Positions 1 through 8,962 of a DNA stretch of 54,538 nucleotides are shown piece by piece. The notes beneath the pieces were generated by a model. It had not been told where the DNA came from and did no database searches. It worked only from the letters and a program-made list of their open reading frames with translations. The DNA lies in NCBI GenBank assembly GCA_948736885.1, contig CAPXWY010000002.1, positions 193,959 to 248,496 on the forward strand, given 5' to 3'. A program made the translations under genes and the position numbers. Origin of the DNA: an uncultured Alistipes sp. GTDB lineage: Bacteria; Bacteroidota; Bacteroidia; Bacteroidales; Rikenellaceae. Numbering within the stretch: position 1 is the stretch's first letter; each line of letters starts with the position of its first letter.

Positions 1-113
1 ATCTAAGCGCAGGGTGCCGCCGGAGTCCGGATCGGAAGAAGGAACGGCAGTCCGACAAAACGGCCGGTCCCCCGTCGGAGGATCGGCCGCAACATATCGA
101 AGCTGCAAAGAGC
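1..113. other. window edge without a recognised gene
   Basis: The first 113 bases lie downstream of the minus-strand nucleotidyltransferase gene. No ORF with family resemblance and no clear terminator hairpin is visible. It may be the 3' flank of the galactose operon. Confidence 0.4.
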
Positions 114-1016
114 CTATGCCCAGAGCTTTTCGGGGTACTCGCCGGCAGCGATCAACGCGCGGATCTTGTCGACGACGCCCTGCCGGTCCTCGGCATAGGT
201 CACGCCGAACCACCGGGCCGTGGTGTCGAGCACCTCGACCGTGGCCTTGCCGCTCACGATGAGGTCGTTGACCACCAGCGGGATGAAGAACTCCGACTTG
301 GGCTTGTCGATATTTTCCGTCAGAAACGCTTTGAACCGCTCCTCCGAATATCGGAAATAGTCGGGCGTAAAACCCCACATGTTCATCGACACGGGGGTCG
401 TGTCGTCGGTGGTCGCCGGCAGGCCGTCGTCGCCCGTGAAGGTGATCCGGCCGTCGACACGGGCGATGTCGGTACGCTCGACCACACCCGTCAGATAGCC
501 CCGGGCATCGGTCTGGCAAATGCCGCGCGCAACGGTGCCGCTCTCCGAGAGGGTGTTGCCCACGCGGTAGCCCACCATGCAGTAGCGGTTCTCGCCCTCG
601 GCCTTGGAGAGCCACTCGCCCAGCACGCGGAATCCGTCGCGACCGTAGAAATCGTCGGCGTTGATGACGGCGAAAGGCTCGCGGATGACCTCCTTGCCCA
701 TGAGCACGGCATGGTTGGTGCCCCACGGTTTGGTGCGTTCGGCCGGGCAAACGAAACCCTCGGGCAGCGCGTCGGTCGACTGGAAAACCACCTCGACGGG
801 GATATGGTCGCGGTATTTGGAAAGCACCTTATCGCGGAAATCCTGTTCGAAATCCCTGCGGATGACGAACACCACCTTGCCGAAACCGCCGCGGATGGCG
901 TCGTAGATCGAGTAGTCCATGATGGTCTCGCCGTTGGGTCCCAGACCGTCGAGCTGTTTCAGCCCGCCGTAGCGCGACCCCATGCCGGCCGCCAGAACGA
1001 AAAGTGTAGGTTTCAT
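114..1016 (-). CDS. NDP-sugar nucleotidyltransferase (sugar-1-phosphate uridylyltransferase-like)
   Basis: About 300 aa, the usual size for the NTP_transferase family. The N-terminus carries the nucleotide-binding signature LAAGMGSRYGGLKQL (residues 7-21), and INADDFYG in the middle probably supplies the metal-binding Asp. These enzymes join a sugar-1-phosphate to an NTP, giving NDP-sugar and pyrophosphate in the cytoplasm. The start at 1016 (an adjacent ATG at 1019 is equivalent) is chosen because the more distal start at 1055 would overlap galE and precede the motif by extra residues. It is the last gene of a galK-galE operon, 19 bp after galE. No galT is seen, so it may convert galactose-1-phosphate directly to UDP-galactose; that substrate is inferred, and GlcNAc-1-P, GalNAc-1-P or Glc-1-P are alternatives. 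Confidence 0.85.
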   Translation of the reverse strand: MKPTLFVLAAGMGSRYGGLKQLDGLGPNGETIMDYSIYDAIRGGFGKVVFVIRRDFEQDFRDKVLSKYRDHIPVEVVFQSTDALPEGFVCPAERTKPWGTNHAVLMGKEVIREPFAVINADDFYGRDGFRVLGEWLSKAEGENRYCMVGYRVGNTLSESGTVARGICQTDARGYLTGVVERTDIARVDGRITFTGDDGLPATTDDTTPVSMNMWGFTPDYFRYSEERFKAFLTENIDKPKSEFFIPLVVNDLIVSGKATVEVLDTTARWFGVTYAEDRQGVVDKIRALIAAGEYPEKLWA

Positions 1017-1035
1017 CATTGTTATAATCGGGTTT

Positions 1036-2064
1036 TTATTCCATTCCTCGGACATGCTTCTCCCAGGCCCAGGCGGAGCGGAGGGTCTCCTCCAGGGAGC
1101 GCTCGGCCTTCCATCCGAGCTCGCGGTTGGCCAAGTCGGTGTCGGCCCACACGGCGGGCACGTCGCCGGCGCGGCGACCGACGATCTTATAGTTGAGTTT
1201 CAACCCGTTGGCCTTTTCGAAACCCTCGACCAGCTCCAGCACCGAGACGGGACGCCCCGTACCGACGTTGAAAATCTCGTAGCCGGCCTTCATGCGGCCC
1301 CCGGTCATGCGCTTGACGGCGGCCACGTGGGCGCGGGCCAGATCGACGATGTCGATGTAGTCGCGCAGGCAGGTGCCGTCGGGCGTCGGGTAGTCGCTGC
1401 CGAACACCGAGAGACACTCGCGGATGCCGGCGGCCGTCTGCGTGATGTAGGGCACCAGATTCTGCGGCACGCCGCGCGGCAACTCGCCGATGAGCGCCGA
1501 GGGATGGGCGCCGACGGGGTTGAAATAACGCAAAGCGATGCCCCGCAGCCCATCGTAGGCGGCGCAGCAGTCGCGCAGGATGTCCTCGGCCATCTGCTTG
1601 GTGTTGCCGTAGGGCGAAGTGGCGGGCTGACGCGGCGACTGCTCGGTGACAGGCAGCGCATCGGGCTCGCCGTAGACCGTGGCCGACGACGAAAAGAGGA
1701 TGTTGGGCCGCCCGAACTCGCGCATCAAAGCGCAGATGTTCATGAACGACGCGAGGTTGTTGCGATAATATTTCAACGGCTCGGAAACCGACTCGCCCAC
1801 AGCCTTGAAAGCGGCGAAATGGATCACCGAATCGAATTCGTACTTGCGGAAAACCGCACGCAGGGCCTCCTCGTTGCAGGTATCGACCTGCTCGAAAGGA
1901 ACGTCGACACCCGTGATGCGGCGCACGCCTTCGACGGCCGCCGCATCCGAATTGGAGAAGTCGTCGATGATGACGACGCCGAAGCCGGCGCCGACGAGCT
2001 CGACGGCCGTATGGGTGCCGATGTAGCCGGCACCGCCCGAAATCAATACTGTCTCTTTTTTCAT
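1036..2064 (-). CDS. galE: UDP-glucose 4-epimerase
   Basis: 342 aa, normal family length. An extended short-chain dehydrogenase fold is indicated by the N-terminal NAD-binding GGAGYIGTH (residues 10-18). The catalytic YxxxK is YGNTK (Tyr152, Lys156), with the upstream Ser in FSSSATVYG (about residues 124-132). It interconverts UDP-galactose and UDP-glucose, and often the N-acetyl forms, in the cytoplasm. The start at 2064 is chosen because MKKETVLISGG is the standard beginning; the longer reading to 2148 adds an unrelated 28-residue extension. It lies between galK (118 bp upstream) and the nucleotidyltransferase (19 bp downstream) on the same strand, which fits a galactose-utilisation operon. 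Confidence 0.95.
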   Translation of the reverse strand: MKKETVLISGGAGYIGTHTAVELVGAGFGVVIIDDFSNSDAAAVEGVRRITGVDVPFEQVDTCNEEALRAVFRKYEFDSVIHFAAFKAVGESVSEPLKYYRNNLASFMNICALMREFGRPNILFSSSATVYGEPDALPVTEQSPRQPATSPYGNTKQMAEDILRDCCAAYDGLRGIALRYFNPVGAHPSALIGELPRGVPQNLVPYITQTAAGIRECLSVFGSDYPTPDGTCLRDYIDIVDLARAHVAAVKRMTGGRMKAGYEIFNVGTGRPVSVLELVEGFEKANGLKLNYKIVGRRAGDVPAVWADTDLANRELGWKAERSLEETLRSAWAWEKHVRGME

Positions 2065-2182
2065 CTTGTATAATGGAATCTTTTGCTTGACTGTCCGATG
2101 CGACGAATTTCCCGGGATGCAGGTTCGGCCATCGCGGAACCGATCCATTGCTCGCCGCGACGGAACCGCATAGCGGGAAGCG

Positions 2183-3313
2183 TCAGAGCCGGCGCGAACC
2201 GTCGGAGATCACAACGTCGTAGACCTGCGGCTCGTGGCCGTACTTCTCGTTGAAACGCCGTTTTGCCTCGGCGATGAAGCTATCGTAGCGCTCGTCGCGG
2301 ACCAGATTGATGGTGCAGCCGCCGAACCCGCCGCCCATGATGCGCGCACCCGTGACTCCGCACTCCTCCGCCACGGCGGCGAGGAAGTCGAGCTCCTCGC
2401 ACGACACTTCGTAATCGCGCGACATGCCCCAGTGGGTCTCGAACATGCGGCGGCCGACGGTCTCGTAATCGCCCTGCTGCAACGCCTCGCAGACATCGAG
2501 CACGCGGCGCTCCTCGCCGATGACGTAGCGGGCGCGCCGGTAATCCTCGTCGGAAATCCTATCCCTGACGGCGTCGAGCTGCTCCATGGTGGCGCCGCGC
2601 AGGAACTCCTGCCCCAGTACTTTGGCAACCCGCTCGCACGAAGCACGGCGGTCGTTGTAGGGCGAACCGACCAACTCGTGCTTGACGCGCGAATCGACCA
2701 GCACCAACCGGTAACCCTTGGGATCGAAGGGGAAATATTCGAACTCCATCGAACGGCAGTCGAGACGCATGAGGCACCCCTTGCGGCCGAAGACCGAAGC
2801 GAACTGGTCCATGATGCCGCAGTTGACGCCGCAATAGTTGTGCTCGGTAGCCTGGCCGATGCGGGCAAGCTCGAACTTGTCGATCCCGCAGGCATAGAGT
2901 TCGTTCAACGCGAAAGCATAGGTCGATTCGAGCGCGGCGGACGACGACATGCCGGCGCCTAAGGGAACGTCGCCCGAGAAGACCGTGTCGAAACCGCCGA
3001 GCGCGGCGCCGCGCTTCTGCATCTCGCGGCAGACGCCGAAGATGTAGCGGGCCCACGGCTGCGCGGGCTTGTCCTCCTCGCGCAGGCCGAATTCGGCCGT
3101 CTCGCCCAGGTCGAGCGCATGGGCGCGCACGCGGTCGGTGCCGTTGGGGCGGATGGCGGCCACGATGCCCTTGTCGACGGCGCCGGGGAAGACGAAACCG
3201 CCGTTGTAGTCGGTATGCTCGCCGATGAGGTTGATGCGCCCCGGCGAGGCGAAGAGTTCGGCACCCGGGCCGTAAAGCTCGCCGAATTTTTCGGAGACAG
3301 GCAGGATATTCAT
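2183..3313 (-). CDS. galK: galactokinase
   Basis: 376 aa GHMP-family kinase that phosphorylates galactose at C1 with ATP. Galactokinase marks are visible: GRINLIGEHTDYNGG near residues 26-40, the ATP-binding LGAGMSSSAALE near 118-129, and the C-terminal MGGGFGGCTINL. The ATG at 3313 is the only start that keeps the normal N-terminus. It is the first gene of the minus-strand galK-galE-nucleotidyltransferase operon. A candidate promoter lies about 175 bp upstream, leaving a leader with a 48-codon ORF. No galT or galM is in the visible stretch. Confidence 0.96.
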   Translation of the reverse strand: MNILPVSEKFGELYGPGAELFASPGRINLIGEHTDYNGGFVFPGAVDKGIVAAIRPNGTDRVRAHALDLGETAEFGLREEDKPAQPWARYIFGVCREMQKRGAALGGFDTVFSGDVPLGAGMSSSAALESTYAFALNELYACGIDKFELARIGQATEHNYCGVNCGIMDQFASVFGRKGCLMRLDCRSMEFEYFPFDPKGYRLVLVDSRVKHELVGSPYNDRRASCERVAKVLGQEFLRGATMEQLDAVRDRISDEDYRRARYVIGEERRVLDVCEALQQGDYETVGRRMFETHWGMSRDYEVSCEELDFLAAVAEECGVTGARIMGGGFGGCTINLVRDERYDSFIAEAKRRFNEKYGHEPQVYDVVISDGSRRL

Positions 3314-3494
3314 ATCGGATTGCGATTTAATTGTCTAAAAGAAACGAATCGAGGCGGCAACCGGCAAGGTGCGTGCGGACCGCCGCACGATCAATCGTCG
3401 CCGTCCGGACTGCACCGGGCCGAACAGAGTTGGAACGTCGCAAGGCGGCCGGCGTCAACGATCGGTTTTTCATGGTTCGGGTTGAATAATCGTG

Positions 3495-3526
3495 TAAATA
3501 TAGCCGTTTTTTACCGAATACGGAAA
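3495..3526 (-). promoter_or_regulatory. candidate galK operon promoter
   Basis: On the minus strand, TTTC (3523-3526) is followed after exactly 20 bp by TATATTTA (3495-3502). This is one mismatch from each half of the Bacteroidetes TTTG-N19-21-TAnnTTTG consensus. Transcription would start near 3488. Confidence 0.4.
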
Positions 3527-3742
3527 TTTCGGGACGAGAATTGCGGCCGGAAACAATTTTCGCGGCGCGCACCGCGGTGCTCCCCTCCTTCCGGAACGGA
3601 GCTGCATTGCCGGCCGGACCGGATGCCGGAACATCCGGACGCGAACAAGAACGATGCGGCGACGGAAGATCCTCCCATCGTCCCGGGCGGTCGGGAAGAG
3701 AAGAGCACGCCGGCCGCCGATCCGTCATTTTTCACCATTAAT

Positions 3743-3774
3743 TTTGGGAATATCCCGGCCTTTGACTACTTTTG
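3743..3774 (+). promoter_or_regulatory. Bacteroidetes-type promoter for lnt
   Basis: TTTG (3743-3746), 20 bp spacer, TACTTTTG (3767-3774): a full match to the -33/-7 consensus. Transcription would begin near 3781, leaving a leader of about 18 nt before the lnt ATG at 3799. Confidence 0.75.
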
Positions 3775-3798
3775 CGCTCAGAAAATCCCCCTCCCCTC

Positions 3799-5364
3799 AT
3801 GTCTCGCAAACTCGCGGCAGCAATCGGCTCGGTCGTGCTTCTCTCCGGAGGCTGGCTCTCCCTTACGGGACTCACGCTCCCCATGGCGCTGGTACCGCTG
3901 CTGTGGATCGGTTCGACGTACGACGCCTCGCGCCGCTCGTGGTGGAAAGTATTCGGCTGGGCGGCGCTTACCTTCGCGCTGTGGAATGCAGCCACCGTGT
4001 GGTGGATCTGGTACGCCACGCCCGTAGGCCCCATAGCGGCGACACTGGCCTCCACGACGCTGAATCTGCTGGCTTTCATGCTCTATCATACGGTCTCGAA
4101 AAAGGCCCCCAAGGCGTTGGCCTACACGGTGCTGGCGGCGGCGTGGATCGCCACCGAATATTGGTACACCGTAGGCGAATTCTCGTGGCCCTGGCTGATT
4201 CTGGGCAACGGATTCTCGCACGACGTATGGGCCGTGCAATGGTACGAATATACGGGAGTCCTGGGAGGGTCGCTGTGGGTGCTGCTCTGCAACATCCTCT
4301 TTTTCGAAGCCTGGCAGGCCCGCCGCAACGTACGCCGCTGGGCCGCTGCCGGGTGCATGCTGCTTCTGCCCATGCTCCTGTCGCTGGGGATGTGGCTGGG
4401 GTGGAAAGAACCCGACGAAGGAACGGCCCGCGTGACGATCGTCCAACCCAACGTCGACTGCTACGACAAGTTCCACACCGACGCCGGGCGCCAGGAACGC
4501 AACATCGTCGACCTGCTGGCGCAGGTTCCCTCCGACGCGCAGTTCGTCTTCCTGCCAGAGACCGCCGTGCCGGGCTACTACTGGGAACCCGCCGTCGAAA
4601 GCCCGTTCATCGAAGAGATGACCGATACCCTGCGCCGCCGGTTTCCGGGCGCCCTGCTCGTGACGGGCGCCAACACCCTTCGCTACTATCCGGCCGGCGC
4701 GCAGACCCGCACGGCACGGCCGCTGCGAGGCAGCGAAGGCTATCACGACATCTACAACACGGCGCTGGGCCTCGATTCGGCGGCGCAGCGGCAGATACAC
4801 CACAAGGGCCGCCTTGTGATCGGCGTGGAGAAGACCCCGATGCCGTGGCTTTTCGAATGGCTCGAATTTCTGGTCATCGATCTGGGAGGCACGCTGGGAC
4901 AGATCGGCGTGGGGCAACACGGCACGGCGTTCGAACATGACGGCATAACGACAGGGCCGGCCATCTGCTACGAAGGACTCTACGGCGACTTCTACGGCGG
5001 ATTCGTACGACGCGGCGCCCGATTCATGGCCATCATCTCCAACGACGGCTGGTGGGGCGACACGCCGGGCTACCGCCATCTGTTCACCATCTCGCGCCTG
5101 CGGGCCATCGAACACCGCCGGGCCGTAGCGCGCGCGGCCAACACGGGACGCTCGGGGTTCATCTCGGCGCGCGGCGACATCGGGCCCACGCTGGAATGGG
5201 CAGAGCGCGGCGTGCTGACGGCCGACGTACCGCTCGCCACGCGGCAGACCTTCTACACGCGCTACGGCGACTACGTGGGCCGCATGGCCGAATATCTGCT
5301 GCTGCTCTCGGTACTCTACTACATAGCCTACCGGGTCAAGAAACGGAACCATCTCGTACAATAG
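3799..5364 (+). CDS. lnt: apolipoprotein N-acyltransferase
   Basis: 521 aa inner-membrane enzyme that adds the third acyl chain to the N-terminal Cys of lipoproteins. The first ~200 residues form several hydrophobic helices, followed by a periplasmic CN-hydrolase domain and a last helix near the C-terminus. The Glu-Lys-Cys triad is visible as Glu254 in FLPETAVPGY, Lys336 in HHKGRLVIG and Cys390 in AICYEGLYGD. The ATG at 3799 is preferred to the one at 3772, which lies within the promoter. folC begins 12 bp downstream, so the two are probably co-transcribed. Many lipoproteins elsewhere in the window are potential substrates. Confidence 0.95.
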   Translation: MSRKLAAAIGSVVLLSGGWLSLTGLTLPMALVPLLWIGSTYDASRRSWWKVFGWAALTFALWNAATVWWIWYATPVGPIAATLASTTLNLLAFMLYHTVSKKAPKALAYTVLAAAWIATEYWYTVGEFSWPWLILGNGFSHDVWAVQWYEYTGVLGGSLWVLLCNILFFEAWQARRNVRRWAAAGCMLLLPMLLSLGMWLGWKEPDEGTARVTIVQPNVDCYDKFHTDAGRQERNIVDLLAQVPSDAQFVFLPETAVPGYYWEPAVESPFIEEMTDTLRRRFPGALLVTGANTLRYYPAGAQTRTARPLRGSEGYHDIYNTALGLDSAAQRQIHHKGRLVIGVEKTPMPWLFEWLEFLVIDLGGTLGQIGVGQHGTAFEHDGITTGPAICYEGLYGDFYGGFVRRGARFMAIISNDGWWGDTPGYRHLFTISRLRAIEHRRAVARAANTGRSGFISARGDIGPTLEWAERGVLTADVPLATRQTFYTRYGDYVGRMAEYLLLLSVLYYIAYRVKKRNHLVQ

Positions 5365-5376
5365 CTCACTCTTGAT

Positions 5377-6669
5377 ATGAACTACTCCCAGACCCTCGAA
5401 TTCCTGTTCCAGGCCCTGCCCGCCTACGAAACCAAAGGCGCCACGGCCTACAAGCCGGGACTGGAGCGCATCGCCGCATTCTGCCGCCACACGGGCAACC
5501 CGCAGCGCAACTTCTTCACCATACACGTGGCGGGCACCAACGGCAAAGGCTCCGTATCGCACATCATCGCCTCGGTGCTCCAGCAGGCGGGCTACCGCAC
5601 GGGGCTCTTCACCTCGCCCCACCTGCGCGACTTCCGCGAACGGATCCGTGTGGACGGCGAGATGATCCCGAAGCAGAAGGTGGTGAACTTCGTGGACAAG
5701 CACCACGACAAGATGGTGGAGCTGGGACTGTCGTTTTTCGAAATGACCGCGGCGCTGGCGTTCGACTTCTTTGCGCAGAGCGACGTGGAAGTGGCGGTGA
5801 TCGAAACCGGACTGGGAGGCCGGCTGGACGCCACGAACATCATCATGCCGGTGCTCAGCGTGGTGACCAACGTAGGGCTGGAACACACCGACCTGCTGGG
5901 CGACACGCTGCAAAAGATCGCGGCGGAGAAAGCCGGCATCATCAAGAAAAGCATCCCGGTGCTGATCGGCGAGAGCGACAACCGCTACGATCCTGTCTTC
6001 GAACAGGCAGCCGCGAACAACAAGTCGAAGCTCTGCTACGCCGAACAGATCTTCGCCTGCGAAGAACAGACGCCGACCGAAGCGGGCCAACGGTTTCGTC
6101 TGCGCCGTCTGCGCGACAACCGCAGCTACGAAATACAGCTCGACCTGGCGGGCGACTACCAACGCCGCAACATTGTTACGGCAGCTGCGGCCGTGGACTT
6201 TCTTCATGAAGAGACGCCGCTGACGATCTCGCGCCGGGCCTTTCTGGAGGGAACCCGCCATGCAGCGGCCAACACCTCGCTCCAAGGCCGCTGGCAGCGC
6301 CTCGGCGAAGCGCCCCTCACCCTTTGCGACACGGGGCACAATGCGCACGGCATGGCCTACGTGACGAAACAACTGCAAGCTACGCCGCACAAGAAACTCT
6401 ACTGCGTTGTGGGATTCGTTCGCGACAAGGACCTGGCGCACATTCTGCCGCTTCTGCCGCGCGATGCGCACTATATCTTCACCGCGGCGCAGACCCATCG
6501 GGCCCTGCCCGCCGCCGAACTGGCCGCCAAAGCCGCGATCTACGGACTGCAGGGCGAAACGGCAGACACCGTAGCCGAAGCTCTGGCCCGCGCCCGCGAA
6601 CTGGCCGAACCCGACGATGCGATCTTCATCGGCGGCAGCACCTATGTGGTGGCGGAAGCTTTATTGTAA
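5377..6669 (+). CDS. folC: bifunctional folylpolyglutamate synthase / dihydrofolate synthase
   Basis: 430 aa Mur-ligase-like cytoplasmic enzyme. The P-loop is GTNGKGS (residues 53-59), followed by the family motif FTSPHLRDFRERIRV. GLGGRLDATN in the middle and CDTGHNAHG towards the C-terminus are also typical. It adds glutamate to dihydropteroate and folates. It lies 12 bp after lnt and 14 bp before an orphan secreted-protein gene. folK, an earlier step of the same pathway, lies at 49 kb. Confidence 0.95.
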   Translation: MNYSQTLEFLFQALPAYETKGATAYKPGLERIAAFCRHTGNPQRNFFTIHVAGTNGKGSVSHIIASVLQQAGYRTGLFTSPHLRDFRERIRVDGEMIPKQKVVNFVDKHHDKMVELGLSFFEMTAALAFDFFAQSDVEVAVIETGLGGRLDATNIIMPVLSVVTNVGLEHTDLLGDTLQKIAAEKAGIIKKSIPVLIGESDNRYDPVFEQAAANNKSKLCYAEQIFACEEQTPTEAGQRFRLRRLRDNRSYEIQLDLAGDYQRRNIVTAAAAVDFLHEETPLTISRRAFLEGTRHAAANTSLQGRWQRLGEAPLTLCDTGHNAHGMAYVTKQLQATPHKKLYCVVGFVRDKDLAHILPLLPRDAHYIFTAAQTHRALPAAELAAKAAIYGLQGETADTVAEALARARELAEPDDAIFIGGSTYVVAEALL

Positions 6670-6683
6670 ACTATTACTTCGCT

Positions 6684-8303
6684 ATGAAATACTGTATATT
6701 TGCCATTCTTACCATCTTTGTTTGCGGAATCGGAATCGGACACGCCCAAACCGACAATGACGTGGCACGGCTCAAAACCTTGTCAAAATATGAAAAGATG
6801 CCGTTTTCCGCAACAGATCAGGTTGAATATCTCCAACAATTCAAAGGAGATACGATAACTTTCGACATCATTACGCCGAAGCGTATTGTTTTTTTTGTCA
6901 AAACAATACCAGATACCGTTTGGCTGACACAAAAGCGAAAAAGGAATCCCAAGCAGGGCAAGGATTTCGAACTAAACCCTTTTTACAAAGGGGTCAAAGA
7001 CGAAGCAGGCTATTATACTCCAATTTCTGAAATCGACAAGAAACAATTCGTTGTTGCAAACACGAAAATAATGGGCGACGACAAATACCCCGCTTACAAC
7101 AAATACCTTATCGTCCAGCTGATCGATCTGGAAACCCAAGAATTACTCGATTGCATACTTCCGAAATCGACCAAATACGAATTATCCATCTCAGTTCTCA
7201 AGGTGCAAAAAGAAATTGATGCCTTGGCTGATAAAAATTATTACATTCAAACCTCAGAGCAGTACGCCTCGAATAAAACATTCAAACCGATCTTTCTGCG
7301 ATCGGGCACTTTCGCGATACGAATCAAAAACAGCGGAGTTGGAGCTCTCTTGCAGTCGAAGATAGAACTCGCCTTCGAAGAACAGGACGGCACACTGGTC
7401 AAATACAAACCCGAACGTTTTTTCGGCAGAGGAACGGTTTTATCGAACGATGAATACAACAGCTATATAGCAAGTATTGCGCCCCGTTATATCACTTCTG
7501 TCGTTAATAGAACGTTGTTGGAATCGGACATTCGACTGCCTTTCAGTTTTCAACATATCATAGGCACAACAAACACATATGCTGAGATTTCTCAGAAAAT
7601 CGACCCTTCGAAATCCTATTCCTCCTCTTCTACTTACCTGATGAGCGACGAGGCGATCGGCATCGGAGGTCGACTCGACGTAAAAGGGCAAAAATATTAC
7701 AAAGCTTTCTATAACGGCAAAGCTTTTTTTATTAATGCTTCCAACGTAAAATTAACCAATGAACAGAAATCGCGTCTCGATAGTCTGATGCGTTGTTCGC
7801 CACAAGAACAGGAAGTATTCTTTCACAAGAGTCTGAATCTGTTCAAACGAATATATGCAGATGAACTTTCAAACGCCTTGACCACCTTTCAGTCATATAT
7901 GAAATACGGATTGAACATCGAAACATGGGGAGTTTATGATGAAAGCGAATATACGGACGGCACGGGCATCCGATTCCGCTTCTTCAATCCGACAGACCAG
8001 ACTATTAAATACATCACCATAAACTTTGTCGGATACAACGCTGTAGATGATCCTGTCTCCAGCCGAGGGAAAACCGTGCAGACACGCAAGTGCGTCGGTC
8101 CGATCGGACCGGAAGAAACAGCCACTTACAAATTCGAATATGTATGGTTTACAGACATCGTGCAATATGCAAAAATCCGTTCGATTGTCGTGCAATACAA
8201 GAACGGATCGACAAAAACCATTACCAATGCAAAACAGATTACATTCCCCGAAAAACTTAACGAAGTTCTTCATCGATCCAATCCAGTAAAAGATTTTCAC
8301 TAA
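6684..8303 (+). CDS. hypothetical secreted protein, AT-richer than neighbours
   Basis: 539 aa. Not recognised. The N-terminus MKYCIFAILTIFVCGIGIGH followed by AQ looks like a signal peptide cleaved near residue 22, so the product is probably periplasmic or surface-exposed. No further membrane helix or catalytic motif is evident; the body is rich in Lys, Tyr, Asn, Ser and Ile. The C-terminal ~120 residues include a region like a beta-sandwich extracellular domain (alternating hydrophobics around IRFRFFNPTDQTIKYITINF); this is weak. The gene is visibly AT-richer than folC and other neighbours, with many AAA, AAT and TTT codons. It follows folC by 14 bp and ends before a perfect hairpin terminator. 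The composition suggests recent acquisition. Confidence 0.8.
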   Translation: MKYCIFAILTIFVCGIGIGHAQTDNDVARLKTLSKYEKMPFSATDQVEYLQQFKGDTITFDIITPKRIVFFVKTIPDTVWLTQKRKRNPKQGKDFELNPFYKGVKDEAGYYTPISEIDKKQFVVANTKIMGDDKYPAYNKYLIVQLIDLETQELLDCILPKSTKYELSISVLKVQKEIDALADKNYYIQTSEQYASNKTFKPIFLRSGTFAIRIKNSGVGALLQSKIELAFEEQDGTLVKYKPERFFGRGTVLSNDEYNSYIASIAPRYITSVVNRTLLESDIRLPFSFQHIIGTTNTYAEISQKIDPSKSYSSSSTYLMSDEAIGIGGRLDVKGQKYYKAFYNGKAFFINASNVKLTNEQKSRLDSLMRCSPQEQEVFFHKSLNLFKRIYADELSNALTTFQSYMKYGLNIETWGVYDESEYTDGTGIRFRFFNPTDQTIKYITINFVGYNAVDDPVSSRGKTVQTRKCVGPIGPEETATYKFEYVWFTDIVQYAKIRSIVVQYKNGSTKTITNAKQITFPEKLNEVLHRSNPVKDFH

Positions 8304-8375
8304 ATAATCACGGCTACGGGGAATTTAAAAGACCGCATTCTACGAAACAAACTTAACTGATTCAGAAGGAATACC

Positions 8376-8422
8376 ATAAATTAAAAACGAGTGACCTTTT
8401 ATGTCACTCGTTTTTAATTTAT
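8376..8422. terminator. bidirectional rho-independent terminator
   Basis: A perfect 20-bp inverted repeat (arms 8376-8395 and 8403-8422) with a 7-nt loop; the GC-containing stem GAGTGAC/GTCACTC is flanked by A and T runs on both sides. It serves the plus-strand gene ending at 8303 and the minus-strand DUF3467 gene, whose TAA stop (8419-8421) lies in the right arm. Confidence 0.85.
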
Positions 8423-8730
8423 GCTTCCCCCATCTTGGGGCCGGCCCCGGAAGCGTGCTGGGGCGACGGAATCTCGATTTTGCCCATGCTGCTTTCGTAA
8501 CGCACGATGTTCTCCTGCAACGAACGGAGCAGCCGCTTGGCATGCTCGGGCGTGAGGATGATGCGGCTCTTGACGCGGGCTTTCTGCATGCCCGGCAAAA
8601 CAGCGGCGAAATCGAGGATGAACTCCGAAGTGGAGTGGGAGATGATCGCCAGGTTGGAATAGTGGCCCTGCGCCACCTGCTCGTCCAACTCGATGTCCAG
8701 TCCTGATTGATTCGTTTCGGCCATAGGCAT
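8419..8730 (-). CDS. DUF3467 family protein
   Basis: 103 aa small cytoplasmic protein. The hallmark pattern is ELDEQVAQGHYSNLAIISHS, followed by SEFILDFAAVLPG and RIILTPEHAKRLL; all three match the DUF3467 family as known in Bacteroidetes, whose function is unresolved. The residues after 85 (Pro, Gly and Ala-rich) look disordered. The start may be 8730 or 8724. A -7 box TACATTTG lies 18 bp upstream of the start, so the gene appears monocistronic. It shares its terminator with the convergent gene. Confidence 0.85.
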   Translation of the reverse strand: MPMAETNQSGLDIELDEQVAQGHYSNLAIISHSTSEFILDFAAVLPGMQKARVKSRIILTPEHAKRLLRSLQENIVRYESSMGKIEIPSPQHASGAGPKMGEA

Positions 8731-8748
8731 TTTCGATGATTACAATTG

Positions 8749-8756
8749 CAAATGTA
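8749..8756 (-). promoter_or_regulatory. -7 box for the DUF3467 gene
   Basis: Minus-strand TACATTTG matches TAnnTTTG and places transcription start about 12 nt before the 8730 ATG. A -33 TTTG is not evident at the expected distance. Confidence 0.45.
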
Positions 8757-8962
8757 GCTTTTTTCGGGAACCGTTATCCCTGCGCCAAATCAAAGTTTTC
8801 GATAAATTATCAACAAATCCGTTCTTCGGCTTCGCCCGGGTCTGCGATCCGGACCGGCAAAATCTGCGCCACCCGAAGTGAGCGCCCCGTCCGCACACAC
8901 GGCAAAGCCGACCGACAAACGCACGAAACCGCAAAATAAGAGCGGACCGCACGGCTCTATCC
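8757..8962. other. intergenic region without a recognised gene
   Basis: Together with the repeat array this forms a 447 bp gap between the divergent DUF3467 and LysE-type genes. I see no ORF with family resemblance in this half. A single TTATCAACA occurs near 8808. Confidence 0.5.

Larger units (their letters stand above)
3314..3798. other. divergent intergenic region galK/lnt
   Basis: This 485 bp gap separates divergent galK and lnt. It holds a clear plus-strand promoter next to lnt and a weaker minus-strand promoter for galK. A 48-codon minus-strand ORF at 3327-3473 ends just before the galK start, but has no recognisable similarity. The middle is GC-rich with many CCGG-rich short inverted repeats and no clear terminator. 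Confidence 0.6.

Noticed and set aside
3778..6498. 906-codon open frame on the minus strand
   Set aside because: It lies fully antisense to lnt and folC, both with intact catalytic motifs, and shows no family resemblance; high GC at third codon positions removes antisense stops.
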